Of a stretch of 56,659 nt of DNA, positions 1 through 9,543 are shown piece after piece (positions within the stretch are counted from its first letter, which is position 1; the number at the start of each line of letters is the position of its first letter). Location of the stretch: assembly GCA_902629495.1 (NCBI GenBank), contig CACORA010000013.1, forward strand, positions 1 through 56,659. Reading direction: 5' to 3'. Made by a program: the position numbers and the translations under genes. The stretch comes from Planctomycetaceae bacterium (lineage in GTDB: Bacteria; Planctomycetota; Planctomycetia; Pirellulales; UBA1268). The notes under the pieces were generated by a model. The model ran no database searches, was not told the DNA's origin, and saw only the letters and a program-made list of their open reading frames with translations.

Positions 1-600
1 ACGCAAGCACGTCAGTGGTGTCTGTTCTGCTGGTTTCATAACAACCGTACAACCGGCCGCCAAGGCTGGACCCCATTTCCATGCCACCATCAGGATTGGA
101 AAATTCCAGGGAATTATTTGGCCAGCTACACCAACTGGTTCTCGGCGCGTGTAACAAAAGTAGTTTCCGTTGATCGGGATTGTTTGGCCATGAATTTTAT
201 CGGCCCATCCCGCGTAGTACCGCAAGCACTCAAGGGCAAGTGGGATATCAACATGTCGCGAATCGGCGAATGGCTTCCCATTGTCAAGTGTTTCAAGTGA
301 TGCAAGCTCGTCTATTTCTTCCTCAATCAATTCACACAGCCGAAACATTAAGCGCCCACGTTCACGAGCATCCATGCGTGGCCATGGCCCTTCATCAAAC
401 GCACGTCGAGCTGCATGGACTGCAGCTTCAACATCTGCGGCATCTCCTTCGGCAACCTGCGCAGTAACATCCTCCGTTGCTGGATTGAGTGTCTCAAAGG
501 TCTTTCCGCTCTTGGATGGCACCCACTGCCCATCGATCAAGAGCTGTGTCTGGCGGATTTGAGGCGTACGGATCGGCTGTGGTGGTGTTGAGTGAGTCAT
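1..600 (-). CDS. Aldehyde dehydrogenase, N-terminal 200 residues (3' end outside window)
   Basis: Reading leftwards from the ATG at 598-600 the frame stays open to the window edge. It gives an NAD(P)+-dependent aldehyde dehydrogenase N-terminus: [10 protein letters not shown] near residue 20, ETLDNGKPF near 103, and the diagnostic IPWNFP near 163-168, whose Asn (about residue 166) is the oxyanion-hole Asn of the family. The catalytic Cys and Glu regions lie beyond position 1. There is no signal peptide, so the enzyme is cytosolic. It oxidises an aldehyde to the acid; the substrate cannot be told from this half. The neighbour at 793 is divergent. Family certain, substrate unknown. Confidence 0.93.
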   Translation of the reverse strand, partial: MTHSTPPQPIRTPQIRQTQLLIDGQWVPSKSGKTFETLNPATEDVTAQVAEGDAADVEAAVHAARRAFDEGPWPRMDARERGRLMFRLCELIEEEIDELASLETLDNGKPFADSRHVDIPLALECLRYYAGWADKIHGQTIPINGNYFCYTRREPVGVAGQIIPWNFPILMVAWKWGPALAAGCTVVMKPAEQTPLTCLR

Positions 601-792
601 GAAAACACGGGACTTTCGTACGAAGTGCAATGAAATTTGGTTTTTGGTTGCCTCAAGAATCGTACCTGCGGTAGCATCTATTTCGCAAGGATTGTTTCGA
701 TGCCGTAGGGTGCGGTATCTCAAGATCGATGATTGGCATCAGCAAAATCAACGCTTGTGTCAGAACATCAAGATATTTCAGGAGTTTCTTCA

Positions 793-1362
793 ATGCGTTC
801 AGTGAGTTTTGTAATGGCAGCAGTGGCTGTTCTTGGATTAGCCACCGTAGCATCTGCCGAATTAAAAAGTGGTCCCCAAGTAGGCGATTCAGTAGGTGCA
901 TTCACGGTAACAAAGGTTACGGGAAATGCTGATGACGGCGTTGCCGACGGCAAGTCACTCTGTTATCGCTGCAAAATGGGACAGCGTCCTGTTGTGATGG
1001 TATTTGCTCGCTCAGCCGATGAAAAGCTTGCCAAACTTCTCAAGAAAATTGAGGAGGAGGTTGAGGAGCATCAGTCTGAGAAACTGGTTAGTTTCGTAAA
1101 CATGATCGGTGCTGATTCTGAAAGCATGAAGAAGGCAGCATCTGACTTTGTCAGCAAGCATGACCTCAAGAAGATTGCCTTTGTTGTTCCGAATGACAAT
1201 GAAAATGGACCGCCAAAGTTCAATATTTCTCCAGAGGCCGACCTAACTGTTGTTTGCTATAAAGCAAGCACTGTTGAAGCAAACCATGCCATTCCAAAGG
1301 GTGGTTTGACTGATGATAAGATTGAAGCCATTGTTGAGGCTTCGTGCAGCTTGGTTGAGTAA
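793..1362 (+). CDS. Secreted protein with thioredoxin-like CxxC motif
   Basis: This 189-residue protein starts with a clear Sec signal peptide (residues 1-22, ending in VASA before ELKSG). The chosen ATG at 793 has AGGAG at 780-784; the in-frame upstream extension has no such site and would bury the signal. The mature part has CYRC at residues 57-60, in the place a redox-active CxxC takes in thioredoxin-fold proteins, followed by a predicted strand (PVVMVFA). A Lys/Glu-rich helix lies near residues 78-100. I infer a periplasmic thioredoxin-like protein. No named family is assigned and the partner is unknown. A strong terminator follows. Confidence 0.85.
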   Translation: MRSVSFVMAAVAVLGLATVASAELKSGPQVGDSVGAFTVTKVTGNADDGVADGKSLCYRCKMGQRPVVMVFARSADEKLAKLLKKIEEEVEEHQSEKLVSFVNMIGADSESMKKAASDFVSKHDLKKIAFVVPNDNENGPPKFNISPEADLTVVCYKASTVEANHAIPKGGLTDDKIEAIVEASCSLVE

Positions 1363-1387
1363 TTGGATCTGACAATATGTTTTGGAC

Positions 1388-1425
1388 AGCGGCCTAGGCT
1401 CATTTCCCTAGGTCGCTGTTTTTTT
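1388..1425 (+). terminator. Rho-independent terminator
   Basis: The arm starting AGCGGCCTAGG at 1388 pairs with CCTAGGTCGCT ending at 1417, with one internal G-U pair. A seven-T run follows at 1419-1425. It lies 26 bases after the stop of the secreted CxxC protein and ends that single-gene unit. Confidence 0.85.
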
Positions 1426-1438
1426 GTGAAAGCGCCCC

Positions 1439-2779
1439 ATGCCATCTCTTTTCCATCGGATCAAGAGACTCTTCATCACACCGTACGAACCAGATCCAGA
1501 GTTTCGTACCTTCATGGATCGATCCGTGACGCAAGAAGATGACTCCGCGAGTGCAACCGTCGCTGTTCTCACGGCAAAAGAAAGCCGAAGGTTCTTTGGT
1601 GTTGATCTTGCTCATCGAGGGATTCAGCCTGTCTTTCTCAAAATTGAAAACCGGTCCGCAGTAACCCTTCGATTACAGATGGTCAACATTGACCCACGGT
1701 ATTTCACGGCGATGGAAGCGGCTGCTGTCACGCACTTTTCTATGGGAAAACGGCTGAGTGCCTTCGGTGCAATGTCCTGGTTTTTCCTGCCGCTTGTGTG
1801 GTTGATCCCGTTCAAAATGATCACAGCGCACTGGGCTAACCAGCGCATGGATGCATTTTTTCGTGACAAAGGATTTCGCATTGGAGGCATCCGGCCGAAT
1901 GAAACGGTTTCGGGGTTCGTATTCACAACACTTGACCTCGGCACCAAGACATTGCGCATTCAATTGGCTTCAGTTGGTAACCTCAGGCAAACAGTGGATC
2001 GCCTCATCCATACGGGCAGCATTCGCGAAGCTCCAACAGCACGCTCTACTTCCTCTGTCAACATGCTGTTTACCATACCTGTTCCTGGCATTGACGCTGA
2101 CTATCTCGACAGAGACTTCACAACCATTCAATCGAGACAGGATACCCATCCATGCTCCATCGATGAACTTTCAGACCACTTAAACAATCTTCCATCTGCA
2201 ACGTCTAATGGCAAAGGAACAGGACACGGGGATCCTGTGAATCTTGTAGTGATTGGGAGCCTTCAGACAATCCTGAGTGCCTTTACAGCTCGCTGGGATG
2301 AGAGTGAAACCATTTCCCTGAAGACATGCTGGAAAACAGCAAAGGCTTTTCTTCTTGGGGAAAACTACCGTTACTCTCCGGTAAGCCCCCTCTATCTTTT
2401 TGAACGCCCTCAGGACATTGCACTTCAACGCACACGCCATTCAATTAATGAACGAATTCATCTGCGACTTTGGATGACTCCCATGGAATTCCTTGGAGAA
2501 CCGGTATGGGCAGGGCAGGTCAGTCGTGACATCGGTGTCCGATTTACAACGAAAACCTGGAATCTGACGACGCACCGCATTGATCCGAATGTTGATGAAT
2601 CACGTGATTATTGCATTGAGGATCTGACTCAAGCAGGACGCGTTATCGCTGCAGGATACGTGAATGGTGTTGGCAGGTGTGAACAAACAAAACCAAAAAG
2701 AAATCTCACAGGAGATCCTTATTTTACTGATGGGAAACGAGCCGTAATTGTCATTTCCCACACACACGCTGAGCATTGA
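1439..2779 (+). CDS. LssY C-terminal domain membrane protein
   Basis: The protein has 446 residues. The C-terminal part, about residues 265-400, matches the LssY_C domain: a DPVNLVVIGS strand, then SPLYLFERPQD, IHLRLW, a TTKTWNLTTHRIDP stretch and YCIEDLTQAG. One membrane segment with aromatic residues lies near residues 107-130. The LssY_C domain often follows a PAP2 phosphatase domain; here no PAP2 motif is present, so only the accessory domain plus a planctomycete-type N-terminal region exists. Function unknown; probably an inner-membrane protein. The start codon has no strong ribosome site; it lies just after the terminator at 1388-1425. Confidence 0.8.
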   Translation: MPSLFHRIKRLFITPYEPDPEFRTFMDRSVTQEDDSASATVAVLTAKESRRFFGVDLAHRGIQPVFLKIENRSAVTLRLQMVNIDPRYFTAMEAAAVTHFSMGKRLSAFGAMSWFFLPLVWLIPFKMITAHWANQRMDAFFRDKGFRIGGIRPNETVSGFVFTTLDLGTKTLRIQLASVGNLRQTVDRLIHTGSIREAPTARSTSSVNMLFTIPVPGIDADYLDRDFTTIQSRQDTHPCSIDELSDHLNNLPSATSNGKGTGHGDPVNLVVIGSLQTILSAFTARWDESETISLKTCWKTAKAFLLGENYRYSPVSPLYLFERPQDIALQRTRHSINERIHLRLWMTPMEFLGEPVWAGQVSRDIGVRFTTKTWNLTTHRIDPNVDESRDYCIEDLTQAGRVIAAGYVNGVGRCEQTKPKRNLTGDPYFTDGKRAVIVISHTHAEH

Positions 2780-2814
2780 TGACCACCCTAAGTTCCGAAG
2801 TTTTTCTGCTCCGG

Positions 2815-2843
2815 CTGACGCGCCACCCCACGCGAGGTATAGT
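2815..2843 (+). promoter_or_regulatory. Sigma-70-like promoter of tRNA-Met
   Basis: A -35 box CTGACG (2815-2820) and a -10 box TATAGT (2838-2843) are separated by exactly 17 bases. The tRNA begins 13 bases after the -10 box, a normal distance for a tRNA promoter. Confidence 0.65.
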
Positions 2844-2855
2844 GCTCAAAACAAG

Positions 2856-2929
2856 GGCGGCGTAGCTCAGTTGGTTAGAGCACAGGCTTCATAAGCCTGG
2901 TGTCGCCGGTTCAAGTCCGGCCGCCGCTA
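2856..2929 (+). tRNA. tRNA-Met (CAU anticodon), elongator type
   Basis: All four arms fold. The acceptor stem GGCGGCG/CGCCGCT has a G-U first pair. The D arm is GCTC/GAGC, the anticodon stem CAGGC/GCCTG with loop TTCATAA, and the T arm GCCGG/CCGGC with loop TTCAAGT. The discriminator is A at 2929 and CCA is not encoded. The anticodon stem lacks the three G-C pairs of initiator tRNA, so this is elongator tRNA-Met. A tRNA-Ile read through lysidine at C34 is a less likely alternative. A T-run right after the gene (2930-2937) may help termination. Confidence 0.95.
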
Positions 2930-3185
2930 TTTTTTTCTGCATGTAGTGATATGCGTCCGACGACTCAGCACCAGCGATGCCCGCCTATATTTCCTTGCTC
3001 GCCACGCCGCTTTCGTTTCACTGCCTCGCTCAAACTGTGACACATGCCTGTTACACGACGTTCTCTGATGCATTTCAGAGATCTTTCACGCAGCCTTGAG
3101 ACATTTTGAGAGAAAGCCGAAAGAAAAAAGTATTCCGTCTACTGAAGTGTGGACCAACTGTACTTGTACGTGTGGTACTGGATCA

Positions 3186-4514
3186 ATGGCGTGGCTCTAT
3201 ACAACAATCGGCACCGCCATGCTTGGAATGAGTACATCACTCTCCTGTGTGATGTTCTGTGCGCCGTGCCAAGCCGATGAATTCTCAACGTTTGGAACAT
3301 CCGTTTCACCCAAAGGAGAGAACGAACGATTTCCAAAACGATACCAGTTCCGCAACGGCAGCACGTTTCGACTACGTGGTCGTATCGACACCGATTCACT
3401 GTGGTCAACTCAAGACTCGCTCAACACTGCAACATTTGGTGACCTTGGCGACATCGTAGGACTTCGTCGCGCCCGTATCGGGGGCCAGGGTTATCTGGGC
3501 TCAGAGAGTCGCTATATCTTTGAAATTGATTTGGCATCTGGCACCGTCGTTCCACGTGATATTTTTATCGGTTCACGAAAATACAATGGGCAACCTGAGT
3601 GGCGATTGGGGCATTACCGTGAACCATTCAGCCTTGAAGGTGGCACCAGTGCAAACTTCTATGCGTTCATGGAACGATCACCTGTCAATGACCTTGATCC
3701 GGCAAGAAGCTGGGGGATCTCACTCTTTAGTGACAGTATTAGCGATATCACAACCTTCGCGACTGGCTTATTTCATGATGGAGTTGGACAGGCCAGTTTT
3801 GAGGGTGGCGATGGTGCTGCGATTGGCCTGACAAGTCGATTGACAGCATCACCTATTTTTGAAAATGAAGGTGAACAGGTGCTTCATTTCGGTCTGGTGT
3901 TATCAGAAAGGATACCCGAAAATGGTGTCGTTGTTCTGAATCAACTCGATAACTCACCCCTGTTGGAATTCACTGACTCCACAACGTCTCCTTTTGTGCC
4001 AACCATCAGAATTCCGGCAAGCTACCAACAACTCTTTAATCTGCAGTGTGCTCGCGTCTGGGGCCCTTTATGGACCCAAGCAGAATGGTATGGAACGCTC
4101 ATCCCGCAGCATCAAGGATCGCTTCTCTTCTTTCACGGGTATTATGTGAGTGCAGGCTATTTCCTTACTGGAGAACATAGGAAATACCAGAAGGACGACG
4201 GGGTATTTGGTCCCCTGAAAGTCGATCGGCCTCGCATACGAGGCGGACACGCTCAAGGGAGGCCATATGGCCGAGGTGGCTGGGAACTTGTAGCTCGCTA
4301 CGCCTATCTTGACTATTTTGATCCCAATACACCGCTGAGTCCGTCTGGAACTACATCCGGCATTGAACTGAGTCAGGCAACCTTTGGCCTGAACTGGTAT
4401 CTCGCTGACCGACTACGCATTCTCTTCAATTACAACTATGCCGTTCCAACGGAACCAAACACTGGAACAAGTACCGCTAGCGTGTTTGGAATGCGACTGA
4501 ATGTCCATTGGTAG
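3186..4514 (+). CDS. Phosphate-selective porin (OprO/OprP-like) outer-membrane protein
   Basis: The ATG at 3186 begins a signal peptide of about 30 residues ending CAPCQA. A longer frame runs back to a TTG at 3096 but would place 30 polar, cysteine-rich residues ahead of the signal, so I reject it. The mature protein shows OprP-like signatures: RLRGRIDTDSL, GLRRARIGGQGYLG, EWRLGHYREPFSLEG, and amphipathic strands to a C-terminal GMRLNVHW. This fits a 16-strand-type outer-membrane channel. It lies just before the convergent sulfatase/fucosidase cluster, so it could admit sulfated oligosaccharides or released anions. That link is inference. Confidence 0.85.
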   Translation: MAWLYTTIGTAMLGMSTSLSCVMFCAPCQADEFSTFGTSVSPKGENERFPKRYQFRNGSTFRLRGRIDTDSLWSTQDSLNTATFGDLGDIVGLRRARIGGQGYLGSESRYIFEIDLASGTVVPRDIFIGSRKYNGQPEWRLGHYREPFSLEGGTSANFYAFMERSPVNDLDPARSWGISLFSDSISDITTFATGLFHDGVGQASFEGGDGAAIGLTSRLTASPIFENEGEQVLHFGLVLSERIPENGVVVLNQLDNSPLLEFTDSTTSPFVPTIRIPASYQQLFNLQCARVWGPLWTQAEWYGTLIPQHQGSLLFFHGYYVSAGYFLTGEHRKYQKDDGVFGPLKVDRPRIRGGHAQGRPYGRGGWELVARYAYLDYFDPNTPLSPSGTTSGIELSQATFGLNWYLADRLRILFNYNYAVPTEPNTGTSTASVFGMRLNVHW

Positions 4515-4523
4515 GACGAATGT

Positions 4524-6110
4524 CTACTTCCGCTTGTTCTTCCTCGGTGACGGCACGCGAAGTTGAGGTTCAACAAGACCATCATCCGGTTGATTCCATA
4601 AACGGTAGGGATCATCGAGACGCCGCATCTCCTCTAACAGCAATGATTCCATTTCTGCAAGCGTATCTGCATAGTCATCCTCTTTTGCAAGGTTTCTCTG
4701 ACGAATGGTCGGTGATGTACCAACCTTCTCCCTCACGCCTGATGCATGATGCTGCACAAGCAATTCATGTTCATTCTCTGCAAGATTAAAGAGTTGCGTT
4801 TCTTGCACTCCGTCTTTTGGAGAATCATATTTTATGAGTTTCCACTCACCTTTTCGGAGTGAGCGAATGCCTGGTTTCGCCCCCCCACAATAGGCTCCAT
4901 AGAGTACGTCTCGAACGCTATCTTTCTTCCCTTCAAGCACTGGCTTGAAACTTATACCTTCATTCGTTTCTGGCACTTGCACACCCGTCAAATCACAAAG
5001 TGTTGCAAGCACATCCAAGAGATAGACATTGCCATCCACCCGAGAGCCTGACTGGACACCGGGACCTTTCACAATAAGCGGGACTCGCCAAGTATGTTCA
5101 TAGAGATTCTGCTTCCCTTGCAATCCATGCCTGCCGATAGCCATGCCATGATCAGCTGTATAGAAAATAATCGTCTTGTCGAGTTCGCCCATCGACTGTA
5201 ATCGATCCAGCACTCGCTGAATCTGGTTATCAATGTTCTCACTACATGCGAATTCACGCCCCAACTCATTTCTGATCGTCTGTTCATCACGATGCTTCCA
5301 TACACCGCTAACCGCCACTTCATCACGAACCGTCATATGGGTGTTATTGAATGGATGAGCCGGCAAATAGTTTGGAGGCAACGGTGGCTGCAGAGGGTTT
5401 GCTGAGGGAACCGACCCCTGATCGGTATGGTTGGTAGCCCCGTACTTCGAAAGCAGTTCTGGCCGTCCATCCCGGGTATCGTGAGGATGAGAAAAACCAA
5501 AATAAATAAGAAATGGATCTGTATCTGCAGAAGCCTGCCGCTGTTGAAGGTAGTCAAGAACCTGATTCGCGTGCCACGTGCTTCCATTTTCATCGCTGGC
5601 ACCACGTCGAGTTCCATCACGTCTGACGGTGAAAAGCTCGTTGGCGGCTTCATAACTGTTACCGTTCTTACAGGTTCGCATCGTATCGTATCCAGCTCGG
5701 TTGAATATCGCTGGCAACGTATGATGAGGAAGGTCTGGTGGCACGAGTTGTGGATTGGTGATATGAGGATTATTCACCCGCCCTGGCTTGTTTGGGATAT
5801 GCCAAAGCGTTCGTCCAGACATAATCATATGGCGTGACGGCGTACAGACTCCGCCAGTCCATGCCCCCATATGATAGGCAGCATCAAAGACCATGCCGTC
5901 GGCTGCAAGTTTGCTAATCGCTGGTGTCTGCAGCTTCGACGACGGATTGTAAACCTGCAGATCGAATGGTGATTGATCATCAACGACAATAAACAAGATA
6001 TTCAAACGGTCTTGCGGTGCACCATGAACGACGCCAAAGACACAAGCGAAGAGTGAAACGCAGATACATCCTATCTTGAGGCTGCTGCAGGAATGTCGTT
6101 TTTGGACCAT
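4524..6110 (-). CDS. Secreted sulfatase (Cys-type, CTPSR)
   Basis: This 528-residue arylsulfatase-family enzyme has a Sec signal (about residues 1-30), metal-binding Asp pair VVDDQ at 44-45, and the formylglycine motif CTPSR at residues 89-93 followed by the expected MSGR. ADHGMAIGRHG supplies further metal ligands. The ATG at 6108-6110 has GGAG eight bases upstream; the upstream in-frame ATG at 6173 has none and precedes the signal by 21 polar residues. The family hydrolyses sulfate esters after oxidation of the Cys to formylglycine. Last gene of the minus-strand cluster, 186 bases after the fucosidase. Substrate inferred as sulfated fucan. Confidence 0.93.
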   Translation of the reverse strand: MVQKRHSCSSLKIGCICVSLFACVFGVVHGAPQDRLNILFIVVDDQSPFDLQVYNPSSKLQTPAISKLAADGMVFDAAYHMGAWTGGVCTPSRHMIMSGRTLWHIPNKPGRVNNPHITNPQLVPPDLPHHTLPAIFNRAGYDTMRTCKNGNSYEAANELFTVRRDGTRRGASDENGSTWHANQVLDYLQQRQASADTDPFLIYFGFSHPHDTRDGRPELLSKYGATNHTDQGSVPSANPLQPPLPPNYLPAHPFNNTHMTVRDEVAVSGVWKHRDEQTIRNELGREFACSENIDNQIQRVLDRLQSMGELDKTIIFYTADHGMAIGRHGLQGKQNLYEHTWRVPLIVKGPGVQSGSRVDGNVYLLDVLATLCDLTGVQVPETNEGISFKPVLEGKKDSVRDVLYGAYCGGAKPGIRSLRKGEWKLIKYDSPKDGVQETQLFNLAENEHELLVQHHASGVREKVGTSPTIRQRNLAKEDDYADTLAEMESLLLEEMRRLDDPYRLWNQPDDGLVEPQLRVPSPRKNKRK

Positions 6111-6296
6111 GATTCTGACTCCGAGTAACATATCAGGCTGGAAAAACTGAGCATTTTCATGTGGATCACTCATTCATGTGTACAGGTATACTCCTGCACA
6201 TGCTCCATGGTACCAAAAACACTTCAGTGATCCTGTTCATAACATCGAACACAATCCTGTTGCGGCACAAAAACGCCTGTCTTCCTGCAACAGAAA

Positions 6297-7841
6297 TTAT
6301 TCCGTCTGTATTTTGAACACATATGCACATGTGCCTGATGGTACACGTGGTACCGAAACCTCCAAAAAATCTTTTTTTTGCTGCCACTGTAGGCTCTGGT
6401 CATGCCCAAGAAGGCGAATTGACTGAATGGTTTCTTCTGATCCTTGCTGCAAGGAATGAATTTTCAACATTCCATCCGCAGGCCAAGCCAATGCGATGGC
6501 ATAAATGACGTCATCTTTTTGGGTGAAACGAATATCCTGGGGAGTAAAGTCCTTCCGCCAGTCCCATTGTTCTTTTTCTTCTCCCTTATTGTTACGCTTC
6601 AAACCGCGTGTCACCGTTGGACCTTCGGCATGAACCCTCCACGGTCGAGTGCTGTAGATCGCTTCTCCATTCGCCCGCATCCATGCACCCATGTTCTGCA
6701 TGATTTCTCGCTCTTCACGAGGAATAGAACCATCGCCCTTCGGCGTCAGGGATAAAAGAAACACGCCACCTCGACTGACGACATCAACCAGACTTCGAAT
6801 ATGGTAGTCAGCCTTATCCTTATATCGCTTGTTGTTGACATAACTCCATGGATACGCGATCGCTCGATCAATGAGAAACCATGGCCCTACATCTGTTGGC
6901 ATGTCCCTCCCGTTTTCATAGCCTTTCAAGCCAAAGTCCGTTGGAAAATTGAATTCTCCTCCATGTTTGTTACAGACGGTCACCTGCTGGCCATGGGCAC
7001 TCGCCTGATTCAAGTATCTGGCGATGACATCGAGCACATATGATTCAGGAGGATGCTCTCCTCGCATGGCCGTACGAAGTCCATCAAACCAAATCATATC
7101 GGGCTTATACGTGTCGATGACTTCTGTAATCTTTGCCCTCCATTCATCTGAAAATTCCTTGGCAGTCCCTGTCCACTGATTCCAGTACAAATCCTTATAC
7201 TGCGGGTCAAAAACATCCCATGTTTTTCTCATCGTGTCGGTAATATCTGTTTCTTTCATGCCGCCTGTGCAGTATCCAAAACTTCTGCCATGGTGGAATG
7301 TTGCCAGGAGTTTCATGTCCTTATAGCGACGAACGGCTGCGGCAATTTCACCATAAATATCTCGCTTCGGCCCCATCGCTGCAGCATTCCAACGACTGAC
7401 CTTGCTCTCCCACAAGAGAAAACCGTCATGGTGAACAACACAGATCCCACCAAACTTTGCACCCGCCTCATGCATAAGACCAACCCAATCATCAGCGTTG
7501 AATTCTTTGGCCGTAAATTGTGGAATGAAATCCTTATATCCAAATAACTCCAATGGGCCGTACTTTTGGGTGTGGTAGGAATACACTCCTTTCGCATCGT
7601 TCCGTGATCCCTCATAGAGATTACGGATATAGTCTGGCCCACCATGTGCAGGGACAGAATAAATCCCCCAATGTGTATAGACACCAAACTTCGCATCCTT
7701 GACCCATTCAGGGAGCGCATGTGTCGAGAGCGATTCCCACGTTGGGGCAAAAGCATCATTTCCCAAAAGAGATCTGCCAGGGATCCCCAAAAACATCAGG
7801 AGAAACAGAATGAATTGAATGCGTTGCGGCATAGATAGCAT
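6297..7841 (-). CDS. Alpha-L-fucosidase, GH29 family, secreted
   Basis: This 514-residue protein has a Sec signal (residues 1-27, ending SLLG), then KFGVYTHWGIYSVPA at about 51-65, VVHHDGF at 135-141, and DMIWFDG at 248-254, where Asp253 matches the GH29 nucleophile. It cleaves terminal alpha-L-fucose from glycans. The C-terminal 100 residues form the usual small beta domain. Start is ATG at 7839-7841; a second in-frame Met at 7832 is possible. It sits between two sulfatases (56 bases after one, 186 before the other), as expected for desulfation and debranching of sulfated fucose polymers. Confidence 0.95.
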   Translation of the reverse strand: MLSMPQRIQFILFLLMFLGIPGRSLLGNDAFAPTWESLSTHALPEWVKDAKFGVYTHWGIYSVPAHGGPDYIRNLYEGSRNDAKGVYSYHTQKYGPLELFGYKDFIPQFTAKEFNADDWVGLMHEAGAKFGGICVVHHDGFLLWESKVSRWNAAAMGPKRDIYGEIAAAVRRYKDMKLLATFHHGRSFGYCTGGMKETDITDTMRKTWDVFDPQYKDLYWNQWTGTAKEFSDEWRAKITEVIDTYKPDMIWFDGLRTAMRGEHPPESYVLDVIARYLNQASAHGQQVTVCNKHGGEFNFPTDFGLKGYENGRDMPTDVGPWFLIDRAIAYPWSYVNNKRYKDKADYHIRSLVDVVSRGGVFLLSLTPKGDGSIPREEREIMQNMGAWMRANGEAIYSTRPWRVHAEGPTVTRGLKRNNKGEEKEQWDWRKDFTPQDIRFTQKDDVIYAIALAWPADGMLKIHSLQQGSEETIQSIRLLGHDQSLQWQQKKDFLEVSVPRVPSGTCAYVFKIQTE

Positions 7842-7897
7842 GTTCTTTCTTAAGGTGGGATGCTCGAAAGCAGGGGCCTCATCTCCGATGAGTTCTC

Positions 7898-9538
7898 CTA
7901 GTCCTTACCGTCTGTGAACTCGGCAAATGTACCAGGAACATCTGAAACCGCTTTGGAAAGAAGTTGTCTCAGTTGCTGAACTCGATCATGTTGGCCTGGA
8001 TCTGCAAATAGATTGTGTCTTTCAAATGGATCACTGTTGATATCGTACAGTTGATCTGATTCATAGTAATGTGGATAAAAATCCTTTGCAGGCCCCTCAG
8101 AACCACGACCGCCAGGTCGATCTGCCAGGTGCGTGTATGGCAAAGGAGGATTGGGATCGAGCGTGGATGGCAAGCGAAAGGCGAGATACTTCCATCCATC
8201 TTTCAAGACTGCTCTGGTTGCACCGATTTCAAAAAAAAGATGGTCATGTATCTCTTCAGAATGACCGTTCAGCACCGACACAAAACTCTTCCCGTCAACA
8301 TGATGTTGCTTGTCTTTTGGAACTCGGCATAGCTCCATAATGGTTGGAGCAAAATCGATATTTGAAATATTCATGCCCGACGTCTTTCCCTCCTGAACAT
8401 ATTTCGGCGACCACACAAGACTCACCGATCGAATCCCTCCCTGATAGAGTGACCCCTTTCCACTTTCAACTCCGTGGTCATCAAAGAGAAACACGATTGT
8501 GTTGTGAAGCACACCAAGTGATGCCAACTTTTCAAGAACTGCCCCTATTCCATCATCAAGCCAGAGCACATCGCTGGCTGTCGGTTGCCCAGAAAGCCCT
8601 GCTTCCTGAACACGCTTCGGGATGGTGGATCGTGCCGGCTGAACATGGAGTGGCTTCTCGAGAAGTCCAGCAGGTGTTGCCAAGGGGTCTCCCGTATATT
8701 TTTTGTAACGTGGACCGGGGCCATGATTCAGTGTTGTCGCCATATACAGAAAAAAGGGTGCCGCCTTCTCTTGACGATGCCATTGATCCAGAAAGGTTAT
8801 GGCCCCACTTGTAATCCAATCCATGTTATGAAATTCGAGTGCTTTGCACGTGTGTCCCGGCAGGTTGCCTTGATACAGACTGGCAGCAAAGTCAAATCCA
8901 CAACCTTTGAACGCTTCAATGAGTTTCTGCTGCTTGCGGTGATAGAAGTCAGCCACAACCGGATCCGTTGGATCGGCGTTATCCGGAGGATTCCCATTCC
9001 GAGAGACTCCCTTCACCTGAATAACGTGATTCTTTCCGACAGCTCCAGTGAAATATCCAACATTGTTGAGCGTCCGGGCAAGATTTGGGGTGTCCTGATC
9101 GATGTGACAGTTCCAGGTGATGTTGACCTGCCCCCGTGACTGCACCGTGTTTTGAAAACTAGAAGACGAACTGGCATACCGACCTGTAAGAACCGTATAC
9201 CGTGACGGAGTACAGACTGGACTTGTGACATATTGATTTGGAAAGACGATGCCTTCCGCAGCAAGTCGATCAAGCGTGGGGCTGACATTTCGTGGCCTCC
9301 CCTGCTCATCACGACCCTCTGGAAGAAAATTAAATTCACGCCTCTCCTGGTCATCTGTAATGATAAAAAGAATATTTGGTCGTCCATCAGCACCTTCCTT
9401 CCCGAAACACTGAGCGCTGACGCTCAACAGACAAAAAAGCATGAGCACTCGGAGTGACAACTGACCATACGGATAACGAGTCATCCACAAGAGATGACCA
9501 TGCTTCTTTTCACGAGGAGAGACGAGGGGATGCTGCAT
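7898..9538 (-). CDS. Secreted sulfatase (Cys-type, CTPSR)
   Basis: The protein has 546 residues. A hydrophobic stretch LMLFCLLSVSAQCFG near residues 32-46 is the signal core. NILFIITDDQ at 55-64 gives the metal-binding Asp pair, and CTPSR at 109-113 followed by LTGRY is the formylglycine motif. FDDHGVESGKGS is the second metal/active-site block. ATG at 9536-9538 lies only five bases after the stop of the preceding sulfatase, so the two are one transcript. The alternative Met19 (9484) would give a more standard signal length. The three sulfatases here differ strongly from each other and likely attack different sulfate positions (inference). Confidence 0.93.
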   Translation of the reverse strand: MQHPLVSPREKKHGHLLWMTRYPYGQLSLRVLMLFCLLSVSAQCFGKEGADGRPNILFIITDDQERREFNFLPEGRDEQGRPRNVSPTLDRLAAEGIVFPNQYVTSPVCTPSRYTVLTGRYASSSSSFQNTVQSRGQVNITWNCHIDQDTPNLARTLNNVGYFTGAVGKNHVIQVKGVSRNGNPPDNADPTDPVVADFYHRKQQKLIEAFKGCGFDFAASLYQGNLPGHTCKALEFHNMDWITSGAITFLDQWHRQEKAAPFFLYMATTLNHGPGPRYKKYTGDPLATPAGLLEKPLHVQPARSTIPKRVQEAGLSGQPTASDVLWLDDGIGAVLEKLASLGVLHNTIVFLFDDHGVESGKGSLYQGGIRSVSLVWSPKYVQEGKTSGMNISNIDFAPTIMELCRVPKDKQHHVDGKSFVSVLNGHSEEIHDHLFFEIGATRAVLKDGWKYLAFRLPSTLDPNPPLPYTHLADRPGGRGSEGPAKDFYPHYYESDQLYDINSDPFERHNLFADPGQHDRVQQLRQLLSKAVSDVPGTFAEFTDGKD

Positions 9539-9543
9539 AATGA

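Noticed and set aside
3062..3081. Hairpin TCTCTGA/TCAGAGA upstream of the porin
   Set aside because: Short, no T-run, no conserved placement relative to start or promoter; probably chance.
3096..3185. Extended N-terminus for the porin from a TTG start
   Set aside because: It puts 30 polar, cysteine-rich residues ahead of a good signal peptide; ATG 3186 is the sensible start.
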